A stretch of DNA of 64,000 nucleotides from Strigops habroptila (taxonomy: Eukaryota > Chordata > Aves > Psittaciformes > Psittacidae): assembly GCF_004027225.2 (NCBI RefSeq), contig NC_044277.2:35248812-35312811 (forward strand). The letters are read 5' to 3'. The position numbers were made by a program, and so were the translations under genes. Position 1 is the first letter of the stretch. The number at the start of each line of letters is the position of its first letter. Below are positions 1-12,200 of this stretch, piece by piece. Below the pieces are notes generated by a model. That model searched no databases. It saw only the letters and a program-made list of their open reading frames with translations, and was not told the DNA's origin.

Positions 1-36
1 AGGGGGGGCCGCTGCGCGCTCCGTCCCTGCGGAGCC

Positions 37-75
37 ATGCCCGACGCGCCGGGGGCCTGGCCGGGCCGGGGCTGA
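37..75 (+). other. Upstream ORF 1 in MYBL1 leader (12 codons)
   Basis: The ATG at 37 has a fair context (GCC before it) and opens 12 codons ending at TGA 73-75, well before the main start at 275. It is real only if transcription begins left of base 37, which cannot be seen here. If translated it would reduce initiation at the main start. Confidence 0.35.
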
Positions 76-258
76 GGGCGGCCGTCGCGGCGCTGGGGGT
101 ACCGCGAAGCTCCGCGGGGAGGAGGGGGCCGTTGAAGGAGCCCTGTCCGCCTTGAGCCTTCCTGAGCAGCCAGTGCCCCTCTCCGCCCCCCCTGCTGTGA
201 GAGAAGGAGCCCGGGCGGGGGCTCCGCGCCGCGCCCCGCTGCCGTGGCGGCCCCCCCT

Positions 259-294
259 ATGGTGCGCCCTGAGGATGGCGAAAAGACCGCGCAG
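259..294 (+). other. Upstream ORF 2, overlapping the MYBL1 start (exon 1 part)
   Basis: The ATG at 259 lies 16 bases before the MYBL1 ATG and is in a different frame. It reads 12 sense codons exactly to the exon 1 donor at 294/295. After splicing, the first three bases of exon 2 (4004-4006, TGA) are its stop. It therefore overlaps and out-frames the main start. Its context has C at -3 and G at +4, weaker than that of the main ATG (A at -3, G at +4). Confidence 0.5.
275..294 (+). CDS. MYBL1: MYBL1 coding exon 1
   Basis: Twenty coding bases encode MAKRPR plus two bases of S7. The start was chosen because the peptide matches the known A-MYB N-terminus and the ATG has A at -3 and G at +4. Donor is gtgagt at 295. 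Confidence 0.93.
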
Positions 295-3200
295 GTGAGT
301 GTGGCTGCGGGCCCGGCCCGGGGGTCTCTGCGCCTCCTGCTCCCCCTAACCCCCCTGGGCAGCCGCTGCCTTCCACGCCGCCGCCCCGCGCCCAGGTACC
401 CCCCCGCGCCCCGGGATCCCTGCCAGGTGCCGCCGCCGTCCCGCCCCGCCCCGTCCCTGCCGCCCTTCACCCCCCCGCCGAGCTGTGCTGGCGCTGCTCT
501 CGGCCTCCTTCCACCTCCCCGGGCTCGGCTGTCACTGCCCACCTCCCTCCCTCCGCCCTCCCGTCCCTCCTTCGCCCGGCGGCCGCGCAGGTCTTCCCTC
601 TGCCTTGCGAGCACCAGCTCCCGGGTAGAACCCTCGCATCTCGCCGCTGTGCTTTCGCTCGGACCATCTTTGTTGTAGCTTGCTTAGGCAACTCCTTGGC
701 TTTGCTTTTCGACGGTCAGCGAGCCTGTCAGTAACGACTACGTCGTCTCTGCAGTAGCTTTTCCTGCTGGTTTCTTTCCTTCTACTGGAGTAATACTTCT
801 TGTTTTCCTCCTCCCGAGTGGCTTTGGCACATCTCTGATGTAAGGTTTGAGGCCGTTAAGTTAAAGTTAACATTTAGGCCCTCTGATTCTTCCAATGTCT
901 TAAATGCACCTACGTTCTCTGATTTGGCGTATTCTTTGGCTGAGGATGTCATCATGGCCTGAAATCTTCCTGAGAAATAATGTTTTCCACAAGAGCTTCA
1001 GCAGCAGCCCCAGATGGTTTTGATACATCTTTTGTTTTACTGATATGAAAATGGGTGTGTCTTTACTTTGTGTTCAGAAGGTGGGTCTTGGAGAACTGTT
1101 TTGTTGCTATAGTTATTCTTGTCCTAAATGGAAAATCTGTATCTGAAAGGTGATAAAGAAATGCAAAAGAGGGATCAGGATTGACAAAGAAAAGGATACC
1201 CAATGAGTAATAACAATGTGTGAGTTACCTGTGGTGTCCGGGGTTTACCGTAACTGCATACTTCTCATGGAATTGGTGGTTTCAAAGCTACAGGTATTAA
1301 AACTGCTTCTGCGTTTTCCTCTGACATGAAGAGAGTTTGTAAGTGAATCTTCTGCAAAACTGCAACTAAACCAAGAAAGCAATGCTTGGGGGGTCTAGTT
1401 GTGCAAGGAACAAAGATTCATCAAGGGGCATTGCTTGCAGAGATGAACTGCTGGAGCTGTCTATACGTAGCTATCTGCAAGAATCAGCTCGGAGAGAGAA
1501 TGTTTCTTGTTACTCCTAATCTGCATTTTTTTAGTTTAAGAGACTTTAATCTGTGATAGTGCAAACAATAATTTCATTTTTGCAAAGCTTTAGCTAGCGT
1601 TATCTCTGATGGCTATGAGTGCTTTGATGTCATAATTGAAAATACAACTGATTGTGGATAGCAGAGGAACACAGGGTTAGAGATCAGTAGTCCTAGATGA
1701 ATACCGTGTCAGTGTGTGATGATAGTATCTCCAAAAGTAATTCATTGTAGTTATGAGTTTACGTGAAAGTGGTTTCAAGATTATTAATCTAGGTGTGGAG
1801 TATGGTGGAGTGCACCAAAGGGAATGAAATCTGATTTTGTTAAACTGCTCTTGGTTTTGCATTTGGAAGCTTATTTTTTTTCCTTTAATGGTTCTCGACT
1901 CAGAATTGCAAAGACAGCTAGCACAGAACTCATTAAATACTTATTTTATTGTTCCAGATTTCTTACTTGATGAAATTTGGTGGCTCTGTTCCACTTGTGT
2001 GCAGTATTCGTAACTGCAAAGAATTGTTGAATCAAGTATAAGAAGAACCCTATGTGTTTGAAAACTTTTAATCAAAACCTGAAGTTAATAGTCCAAACCA
2101 TTCATATTTATTTAATATATAAACAAGATGGAAGGCTAAAGGGTTGTTCATGTGAGATCAAGGTCGGTGAGGTTAGTGCCCACTCGGCTGGCCCTTGCCC
2201 ATGAAGCACATGGGGGCAGTGGTATCTGTGCCAGTTTGGCTGTGGGACACGCATGCCACTGGAGAATTCCAAGTGCAGGGTTTTACCTGCTGCTGCTGGC
2301 AGGGACCCCACGTTGTTTAGTAGTGGTGCTCTCATCAGCAGTGCTACCGTGTACACTAAGCCCTTCCTCTTTTTCAAATCCCCACGACTTTTCATGTAAC
2401 TGAAGACTGTTCTTGAACTAGTTAGTGCAGTGAGTGAGGAGATCATGTAAACGATATGGTGTGCTTGATGAGAAATGGGATTATAATACCAAGGTATGCT
2501 CTTTATAACACTAAGATACACTCCTGAAAGTTTGTTGAGAAGCTGTGGGTAAGAAATCAATAAAAAGGAGGTGGGAGGGGGAAGAGAAAACTGTTAGTAA
2601 ATCCTGTTTTCTTAAGTCCTAAGCCACTTAATGCAAAACTCTTAGAATCATTGTGTTTGTAGCTTGCTTTTTGTGAGTACTGTGAAGAACTTGCTGTTGA
2701 CCTTTCAACAAGCTGACTGCCTTGTGTTCCATCGGCTCCACAACGTTTTAATATGTTTACATGTTACTACTTCTATTGCATCATGAATCTAAGTAGGGCA
2801 AATTCAGATATGGTGTAGGATGTAGAAGCAATGTTAAGTACCCTGGGTCTGCAAAAGCTGGGTGCATGCTATCCTGTAGTAATGCTTTCAGCTAAGTAGT
2901 GCTCTTCTTGAATGACCATGTGTTTGTGTTAGCCTCAGGGAACATACTCCCTTCATGGAAAATAACAAATATACATAAATGGTTGATCAGCATGCTGTGT
3001 GGGTGAACTGCATATTCTGGAAAATAATGTGGAGATCTATCACCTAATCAGTTCTTAGGACAGCAGCACAGGTTAATTCCATTACTGGGAAAGGATTTTT
3101 TTACCTTTGGTTGAAAAATTGAAGTAACTTTTAAGGCTAAGCAGAACTAGTACATTTAGTTTTGAACATAATTCATGATATTTATATCGTGCTTTATGCT

Positions 3201-6200
3201 GATAATAAAATGGAGAAAAAATAAGATCGCAGTGTGAAACTGCTTTTAAGTAAAGCTGTGTATTTGAATGGGAGTCCCTTCTGTCTAACGTGAGTTTAAG
3301 TGATATTTCCATGAAACATTTCCCCGGGCTGGTTGTTTTAAGGTTTGTTATCAAGGCTGTGAGGTATGCATTTCTCCAGTAGATGGAGTGTGATCTACGT
3401 GGAGTCACAGAGGTTAACTGGCTTCCTGCCCCTCTGGCTCTCAACTTAAAAAGGCTCAGCACTCATACATACGGTGGTTATTTCTTGCTGGAATATTTCT
3501 GACTTCAAAGATCTGTATCAAATTCCTGTAACACTGAGGCAACGCTTTTATTCAAGGCAGGAGCCCACTTAAAATCTTTGGTTGATGCAAAATTATTTGG
3601 CACCCTTGTTGTGTTTGTTGTTTGAGTTATGGAGGTGGAACATGAATGTATTTTGCAGACTAGCAAACCACTTTATCTTATAAGCTCATTTGTGAAAAAC
3701 AAAGATTCATAAATGTGTTATAAAAACATGCTATTAAACAAGAGCTTTTGCTTCAAATTTGAGTCTTGACTTGGAATGAATTATCTGTCCACATCCCAGT
3801 ATGTGGCCTTGAAATTAAAATTGTGTTCCTTGGACATGATGAATATAGGCTGCTGCTGAAGGCAGATCTTACATTCATGCAAAGTCCATATGTTGGTTTA
3901 GAACAATATGTACAGATTGGAAAAAAGCTATAAGTAGTTAGAAAAAATAAGTTATTCAGAGGTATTTTAAACTCTGTCTACACCCTTCTGTTGTACTCTG
4001 CAGTGAGGAAGATGATGACCTTCAATATTTGGATCATGACTATGAAGTACCACAGCAAAAAGGTTTGAAGAAGATATGTAACAGGGTGAAATGGACACGT
4101 GATGAGGTAATGGCTTTTTTTTTTTCTTTTGCCTTTAGTTTTATTTCTACATGATATTGGTAGCACATGAAATATGTTATTATTTAGTATCACGTTGGGA
4201 TAGCATGTAACATTTATTGGCTGAGGTTATGTCTTAACAGGATGAAAGGCTAAAGAAGCTGGTGGAACAAAATGGTACAGATGATTGGGCTTTCATTGCT
4301 AGTCACCTACAAGTAAGTTGAATCTATGTTTCAGTTAAGTTCTCTTTTAATATTTATTTACTTTGGTCACATATCTAGCTTGAAAATGAGGTGAAATAGA
4401 AATCAGAAACACGTAATAGTAAAAAATATTTTAAGAGATGCTTGTAAATTGGATTTGAGATCTAGCTCAGGCTTCGGAGAACTTTATCAGCTCAGGTTGG
4501 GCTCAAGTGGTCAAAAATAATGGGTGTCTTCCATCCACACTTGCTATTTGCTTTCCTTCTGGAATATATTCCTCTTTCCTATTGGTTGCATCACTTGTGG
4601 TTACATCCACAGTTCACAGGTTGCTTCTGAAGCAGTTAGGAGTGTGGGTTGCATCTGAACGATGACTTGGAAGGAGCAGGATCCATTTCTTAAACACCTT
4701 AGGAAAAGGGTGGTGGGTTTTTTGTTTTGTTTTGTGTGGGGTTTTTTGTGTGTGTGTGGTGGTTTTTCTTTTAGGTTTTTTTTTTTTTTTTTTGTTTGGT
4801 TGGTTGGTTTTGGTGGTTTGTTTTGTTTTGCCTTTTTTACAGTGATGTCTTCTCTAGAATATCTTTCCACTTGATGATAACCTCAGTTCCTGCGAATGGA
4901 ACCTTAGCGGTTTCCTTGGAGATTTCCTACTGACACTTAAAATTTCCTGTTCTGTTCCAGTGGTCAAGTGGAATGAGTAAAAGAGCTATTGGTTCAAACA
5001 TGAAATGACTCCTCAACTGTATGAGCTGCACGGGTAGAAAACACAACTAGAATCGATGATGTTTGTTTCTCTGATTAAATGCTATAAAATGCCTACTGTA
5101 AAAACATGGCTAGAATCTAAGGCTGAAATCACTACCTAGAAGTGGCATTGAATATATTCAAATATTAGAGATAAAAAAATTACACCCTTACCTTTGTGGT
5201 TCTTATAACACTGACCAGAATGATACGGTTGTATGAAATTCCTGTGTAAGTAGGTAAAAATAGAATTGTAACTGCTGCACAACTGTAACTTTGCATTGTT
5301 CTCAGTGTATTTGTGCAACTGTGGTACTTCTGATATTTATTTTTTTTTCCCCCCAGGTGGCAAAGCATAGGTATCAGGGAATGAACTCAAAGCTTCCAAA
5401 TTTAAGGAGTGCATATGCAAATCACTGTTCCTTACATTATCCACTTCCAGAAAGCAGTGAAATAAATGAATGGCAGAGGACAAAGAGATAGTATTAAAAG
5501 GCTTTATATTAAACTGATGAAAAGTACAATGTTTGGTGATACTGATCTGCAGGTGTAGTATGCCGTTGTAGTTAGCAGATTTAACAGTTTAGTAAAAAGT
5601 TCTTGAGTTGAAAACAAATGCTTTTGGAGACAGAAAGCGATTGTTCAGCTGGGCCCAAATGTGGTTGAAAAAAAGGCTCTCTGGCTATCATGGGAAATAT
5701 GCATGGAGGATCAGGTTGCCCACTGCAGAATCGTTGGTGTTGGAAGGAACCTCCCAAGATCATGCAGTCTGCGCCCCCTGCTTAAGCAAGGCCAGCTAGA
5801 ACAGGCTGCTCAGGACAGTGTCCAGCTGGGTTTTTAATATCTCCATGGATGGAGACTCCACAGCCCCTCTGGGCAACCTATTGCAGTGTTCACATTTCAA
5901 AGCCAAATAGTGGGGGATAGCATAATTAGCACTTACCTTGTTATGGGTGGTCTTTTGCTAGGAAGCCCAATCTTGAGTTACTAGTATGTAACGGCTATTT
6001 CACTATTGAACCCTGTTTCACTGTTGGGCTGGGCAGATGTAAACCTTCCCTCTATTCTGCCCCCAAAAGTGAAGATGGCTTAAGTGTGACTCGAGAGGGA
6101 ATGCACCTTGCGTTCTCTTTCAGGTGATTGTGGCTAAAGCAGACCTGAAATGATTTTATTGTTTCATCCCATAATTTGTTTTGCTTTTCTCCCCCAAATA

Positions 6201-9200
6201 TGTCATGATTTCAGAAGTGTCTGGAAGGTATAAACACTAAAAGGCCACAATTTCAAAACTTCTTTCATTGAAAATGGGAACAGCTATCCTATACTGAGTC
6301 TGGCTTTTGCAGCTTGTCTCCACCAGGAAATTACGATGTATTGTAATAAACTCTAGTGTGCTTTTAATCATGCAGTGTCTACTTGTGATTAACATGAAGG
6401 TACTGTGATCAATGACATTGACATTTTAGATGTAACAGTGTTTTGGGTGGTTTTTTTTTCTGGTCTTACAGACTGCTTCTTGTTTAACTTCATCTTAGCC
6501 TGGTAAAGCCTTGGCTTGGTAGACAAGTCCAGCGAAACCTTGAAATTGGTACTTGCTGTCCAGCAGCTTGCGCTGAAGAGAGTAAATCGTCATGTCGCAA
6601 TGTTATAAAAGGCATAATAGTGTGCTGTGCTGGGGCAGGCTCTTACCTGCGTATTTCTAAGGATGGACCAACCCAGAGAGTCCCAAACTTTTCTAGAAAC
6701 AGGGGCTAAGTGAAACCTTACTTCTCTTTCATAACTGGGAACGTATTTCAAAAGATCCTGAGTGAAGCTACAGAAAAGCACCATCTGTCCTGAGCAGAAA
6801 AAGCAATGTTGTTTAATTAATATGTGTTAGCTAAACTCAATATAAATCTGTTTTTCTTAACATTCTAGTAAAAAGCTGAAAGTATATTCATTTGAGACTT
6901 AAAAAAAGCTTATTCTTTTATTTGAATTTCCTTTAAAAATTTCTTTCCTTGTGTAAGTAAGTTATAGATAATGTCAAAAGCATGTCAATCACAAAAGTTC
7001 AGAGGACGTGTGGAGTAATGAGGATAAAAATTCTAAGTTTTTCTTTAAAGAAGAGTAAGTTCTCAATTTGCTTATCAAGTAAGAACACCAAAGTAATTAG
7101 ATTAGAGCTTTGTGCAAGGCTGTTTTTTCTGGAGAAGAGCATTTATAAGCAAATGGAAGAAGAAATAATAAGGGAGAATTTATCTATTAGAATAAAAATC
7201 TGAATAAGTCTTTCAATTTGAAATAAGCTAATAATTCTGCATAGCTAATATTTACATTTTTATGTATGCGAGTGTTTAACAACTGCACTGGTCTTCTAAA
7301 ACTATTTCAGAATCGGTCAGATTTTCAGTGCCAGCATCGATGGCAGAGGGTACTAAACCCAGAATTGATTAAAGGTCCATGGACTAAAGAAGAAGATCAG
7401 AGGGTAATAAAAACTGATAGTTACTGTACTCCTTTACTGTAATAAAATTGGCATATGACTGCTAAGAATATGTTCTCTTTCTTAGGTTTCATCCCCCCAA
7501 AGATGATGTCTGATGCACCTTGTGACATAGATAATTACATTATATAATACATAATATAATTACATTATATTAAGCTGTGTGAGGAGGAAGAAACAAAATG
7601 CAGCTGCTCTAAGTAGATGGAATGTCTCGTCTGCTCAAGCATTTAATTTCTGTTTGCGCAGATTGCTAGCTTATCGAATAGAGGAGTTATCTTTACTGCA
7701 CTAAAGATCAAACGTCTCACATCTTTTGTTCCTCAAACCCAACAGACTTAAAGGGGTTGAGAATAACAGCAGTTTTTTCATACTCTGAAAGAAGCTAGCA
7801 ATGGTGGTTTAGACTCCTTTTCCCCACCTCTGTTAATCCACACTTTTTGCCTGCAAAAAGTGGACTGTCCTGTAGGGAGGCGCACATGTAGCTTTCACAT
7901 ACCGTATTTCAAACTGGCTGCTTAATTCCTGCTGTTTAAAACTGTTTTAAGATGTCCAAAACTAGTATTTGTCAACTTATGAATGTGGTCTTCCTAATAT
8001 ATTTTTACAGTGAATTTGGAGTTACTAAGTGATTTTGTAATACCTTGAAAAATAGTTTTTAAAACCCTAAGTCACTGTCTACCTCCTTAGGCCTAGTATC
8101 TTATCAAGTTGACTGTTACTAAATCCTAAATCTAAAATGTAAGTAAGTTTATAATTGTTCCCAGTCTTTAATTGGGAAAATTAGGTTTTGGAATTGTAAC
8201 ATGCTTTCATCTGTGTTCCAGGTTATCGAATTAGTTCAAAAGTATGGTCCAAAGCGCTGGTCTCTAATTGCAAAACACCTGAAAGGAAGAATAGGCAAGC
8301 AGTGCAGAGAGAGGTGGCATAACCATCTAAATCCAGAGGTAAAAAAGTCGTCATGGACAGAAGAAGAGGACAGAATAATCTACGAAGCTCACAAGCGTTT
8401 GGGAAACCGATGGGCTGAAATAGCAAAACTTCTTCCTGGAAGGTGCTTTTCAACTCTGTTTGTGTTAAATGTTGGAATATGGAAAGCTGTCATCACACTG
8501 CTCTTCGCAATGTCATTCATTAGAGTGCATTGCTGAAATTTACGTCACAACATCTTTATCTTGATAGATACTGAATTTTTTTAAAATCTTTTGCATTTGA
8601 TTATGTGTTCTTAATAAGCCACAAAATCAATAAAGAGGCCTCTAATGCTCTGCACGTTCCTTCAAAAATCCTCCTGATCACAGAAAAAACTGTAGCAGAG
8701 CTGAAGAGAGTAACTGCAAGTAATGGTGGAAGAATGCCTTAACATCCTATGACTTGATGTCAAAGTGCCTTCATTGATATGCATTTGGGGGTGACTTTCT
8801 TTTTGATTTAAGATCAGAAATTATTTTTAAAAAAACATTTATTTTGTGGAACATTTTTTGTTAAACAGGACACTTAAAGAAAATCGTAACCTTCGGAAGT
8901 CTAGGCTTAGGAGTCATGCATTGCAAAGCTAGCTGGTTACCATCTAGTCTTTTAATTATATGCATTGTTCTCTTTATCTTTGTTTCAGGTGTGACTGCCA
9001 ACTTATATGCTTGTGGAAAACAAAATTTTAGTGTTTCAATGGAATAAATTTTTTTACATTGTACTGTTAATTAAAAGTGAATGTTCAGCTGTCCCTCTCT
9101 GAATTCAGTCTGTATGTTCAGGAGGTGACTGTAGTGGTGCCTAAGGAATGTCTGAACTTGTTATGTTGGGAGGATGAGTATTTAGAGATGTGTGTTTAAA

Positions 9201-12200
9201 AATGTGGCATTTTCATTAAATACACATACATGAATCACAGGAATTCCTTTGGAGGAATAGGAAGGGAATGGATTGTATTTTGACAGAATTTCAGAGAGGA
9301 AAGATGGGTTTCTAAGGACAGAGGCATTCCTAACTTATTTGTTGAAAATAAATCCAAGGTGAGACTCAGCTAAAGATTGGACACTAGACCCAGAAGATTA
9401 ATAAAGAGTCTACCATTAGGGTGAAAAAGGGGAATTCTACTTGGACTTGAGCTTGAATGAAGAATGGGTCTTAAAGCAATTTTTATTTCTGTGTACTTCT
9501 CTCCAAGGCTAGTATTTTAGACTGTAATGCATTCATCCTCTACTCTTGCCTTGATGCTTGTTTAGTGTTAGAGGTGATTTCAGCCTGCTTGTCAAACTGC
9601 AGGCATTTACTTTCCGAGGGGAGTGACAACAGGCACTGGTCTTCTGCCATGCCTGCTGTTCTCCATACCTGCTCAAAGGCACCAAGAGGTAGTGAGATGT
9701 TCTTCTACAAAGCTGCACATTAAACAGAAAGCAGGCTGTAATTTTTTTTTTATTTTTTTCTGGAAGAGAGGTGTTCCAGTGGCCCATGCTAGCTACAGTG
9801 CCCTTATTATACTGTGGGACAGTCGGGTGATTGTCTTAGCTTCATGTTCTGCAGATTTGTAGCAGACGGTAAATAATGTACTGACAGAGAACATACGGTT
9901 AGTCAAAGCATCCAAGAAAAAAGGTTCTCACCCATCATAATAGCCAGAACTAGGGCTTTCTCTTTTGCTACTGTTACTTCCCTGCAGACTTGAAGTTCAG
10001 TAGAGGGAAGTGTGAGTAGCTTTCTAGTAATTATGCCAAAACCCCACTGATAATAAAACTTTCAGTCAAAGCTGCTAGAGCTTTCTCTATTTGTGGCTTC
10101 AGATTAACCTACTGTACAAACTGTATAAATTATGCCATATTTTAAACTTCAAGATATGGAAACCAGTCACTGTTGTACACTTTCATTTTAGGACTGATAA
10201 TTCGATTAAAAATCACTGGAATTCAACAATGCGAAGAAAGGTGGAACAGGAAGGATATTTGCAAGAGGGTATAAAGTCTGAAAGAGAGAGCTCATCCAAA
10301 CTTCAGCCCCAACATTGTCTGACTATGGAGCACTTGCACACTCAGAATCAATTTTACATACCAGTTCAGACACATGTAAGTTCAAAATGCAGAATAATGA
10401 GTATTTATCAGTTTCAAATGACTTATTGGGTTTGGAACAAGAAAGAAATCTGAAAGAATAAAGACTGTTGAGCATTTTTGTGGTATTATGGTAACTTAGG
10501 CGTTGTAAACCATAATAAATAGTTTACGTACAGTAGAGATAATTTTATATCCTTTTTCAGGGATTGTAAAATGATATATGTCTTTTTAGATTCCAGCATA
10601 CCAGTATGCCTCACCAGAAGGCAGCTGTCTAGAACATACTTCAGCTTCTTCCAACTTAGTTCAGGTAAAGTGTTAACACACATTGTAAAATGAAGAGAAT
10701 GTACGTCTTGAAGTTCTCTCTCAACTGGGGAGTATAACTAATTTTGAAACTCATGGCATATATCCTCACTTACCTATATTTATTGCATTAGTAGAAAGTT
10801 TTAAGGAGGTTAAAACCAAACCAATCCACCAAAAACAGTTAGTTACTTTTCTGATAGTAGTGTCAGATTGCTTGTGTAGACATTCTGTCAGCAAATGCTG
10901 ATTTGAAACACTTTTTTGCACAGTTAGTGAGGATACAAAGGATACAAAGCACATGAAAACACATCTACCAAGGTGCTGATGTTGTTCCTCCTATTAAAGA
11001 CAGAACTGAGTGACTTTTGGTTAAAAAACGTTATAGCCCACTGAGTATTTACAGGTCATATTAGCAACCTGTTAAATTATTAGCTTATATACCACTTAAA
11101 CATCAGATCCACCTCCTGGTAATTGCTGGAGTTGTTCCACTTGCAAGTGGCTGCTGTACTACAAAATATGATACAGCTTGAACAGTTCTGTTCCTGCTAT
11201 GTGTGGATTTCTGTTAAAACTGAGCTGTGTTATAATGTCAAATGTTTACAGTGGACGGTTGGGGGAAAATAGTAATGCCTTCTTTCTTAATTATTTCAGC
11301 AGTCATTTATCGATGATGATCCTGATAAAGAGAAGAAAATAAAGGAACTTGAATTGCTACTTATGTCAGCAGAGAGTGAAATCAGAAGAAAACGAGCATC
11401 CTCTGTAAGGACTGTGAATTTCTGTAAATATTTGAATATGCTTTACTGAGGTTAATCCTCATCCGTCTAGTAATGGATCCAGTGTTTTTTCACCCGACCT
11501 TCTAAAGTCAAACCTATGGCTGCTGGGTTGTAAAACAAAGTCTATATGTTAGAATTTAGGCAGATCATTTTTAGTTCAGTTTCTAAACTGTGATACAATT
11601 TCTAATCTTAACATGCACCTGTGTTCTGTAGTGAAGATGACTTTGTAATATGCTGATGTTCAGGAACACAAGAAGCTAGCATCAGAGGCGGCTTCCAATA
11701 CAACCCATAATTATCTAAGGTATAAGCATGTATAATATAAGAATGAAACGTAAGATAAAAATCTTGCACAATTTGAGAATGTTGAGTATGTTAATGTAAG
11801 GAAAAGACTAATTGCATTAATGTAAGCAGATAATTAGTTTTTGCTTTTTCAAATACTAACGGTTATGCTTAGTCTTCCCACATACTACTTTTTTTCCCCT
11901 CCCCGTGGTCACATAATTGACTTTCCAACTTCTCAAGTTGAATAAAATTAACATGTTTCTCCATACCTTTTAGCAAGCTGGAAACTTACCCTGTTGGTCT
12001 GGAAGTTTCATCATGGAAGATTGTGTGTCTAATACACTAAATAGCCTTGGGGAACAAACAAGTGATTTCTACAGCATAGATGAGACCCATGGCACATCTG
12101 TTCAGCAGAATTCACCACCAAAGTACTTGGCTGTGGAAGCAAATACAATGTTACCATCTCTACAGACCATTCCAGAATTTGAAGAGACACTGGAGCTGAT

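Larger units (their letters stand above)
1..660 (+). promoter_or_regulatory. MYBL1: CpG island covering MYBL1 promoter, 5' UTR, exon 1 and start of intron 1
   Basis: The first ~650 bases are strongly GC- and CpG-rich with many GGGGCGG/CCGCCC-like runs, then composition falls sharply to AT-rich intron. This is the usual CpG-island promoter of a vertebrate MYB-family gene. No TATA box is visible and the transcription start cannot be placed; it may lie left of the window. MYB-type motifs occur at 129-134 (CAACGG on the - strand) and, just downstream, 853-858 (TAACGG on the - strand). Two short upstream ORFs are described separately. Confidence 0.8.

Noticed and set aside
244-678. Proline/arginine-rich frame through the CpG island
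   Set aside because: It starts at a GTG and crosses the exon 1 donor; its length is due to GC-rich composition.
7531-7570. Repeated ATAATTACATTATAT words in MYBL1 intron 4
   Set aside because: Two 15-bp AT-only direct repeats 25 bp apart are weak evidence in such AT-rich sequence.
8201-8536. 111-codon frame beginning in intron 4
   Set aside because: Its body is MYBL1 exon 5. The leading MLSSVFQ is intron sequence, and only the 3' extension was kept as a low-interest possibility.
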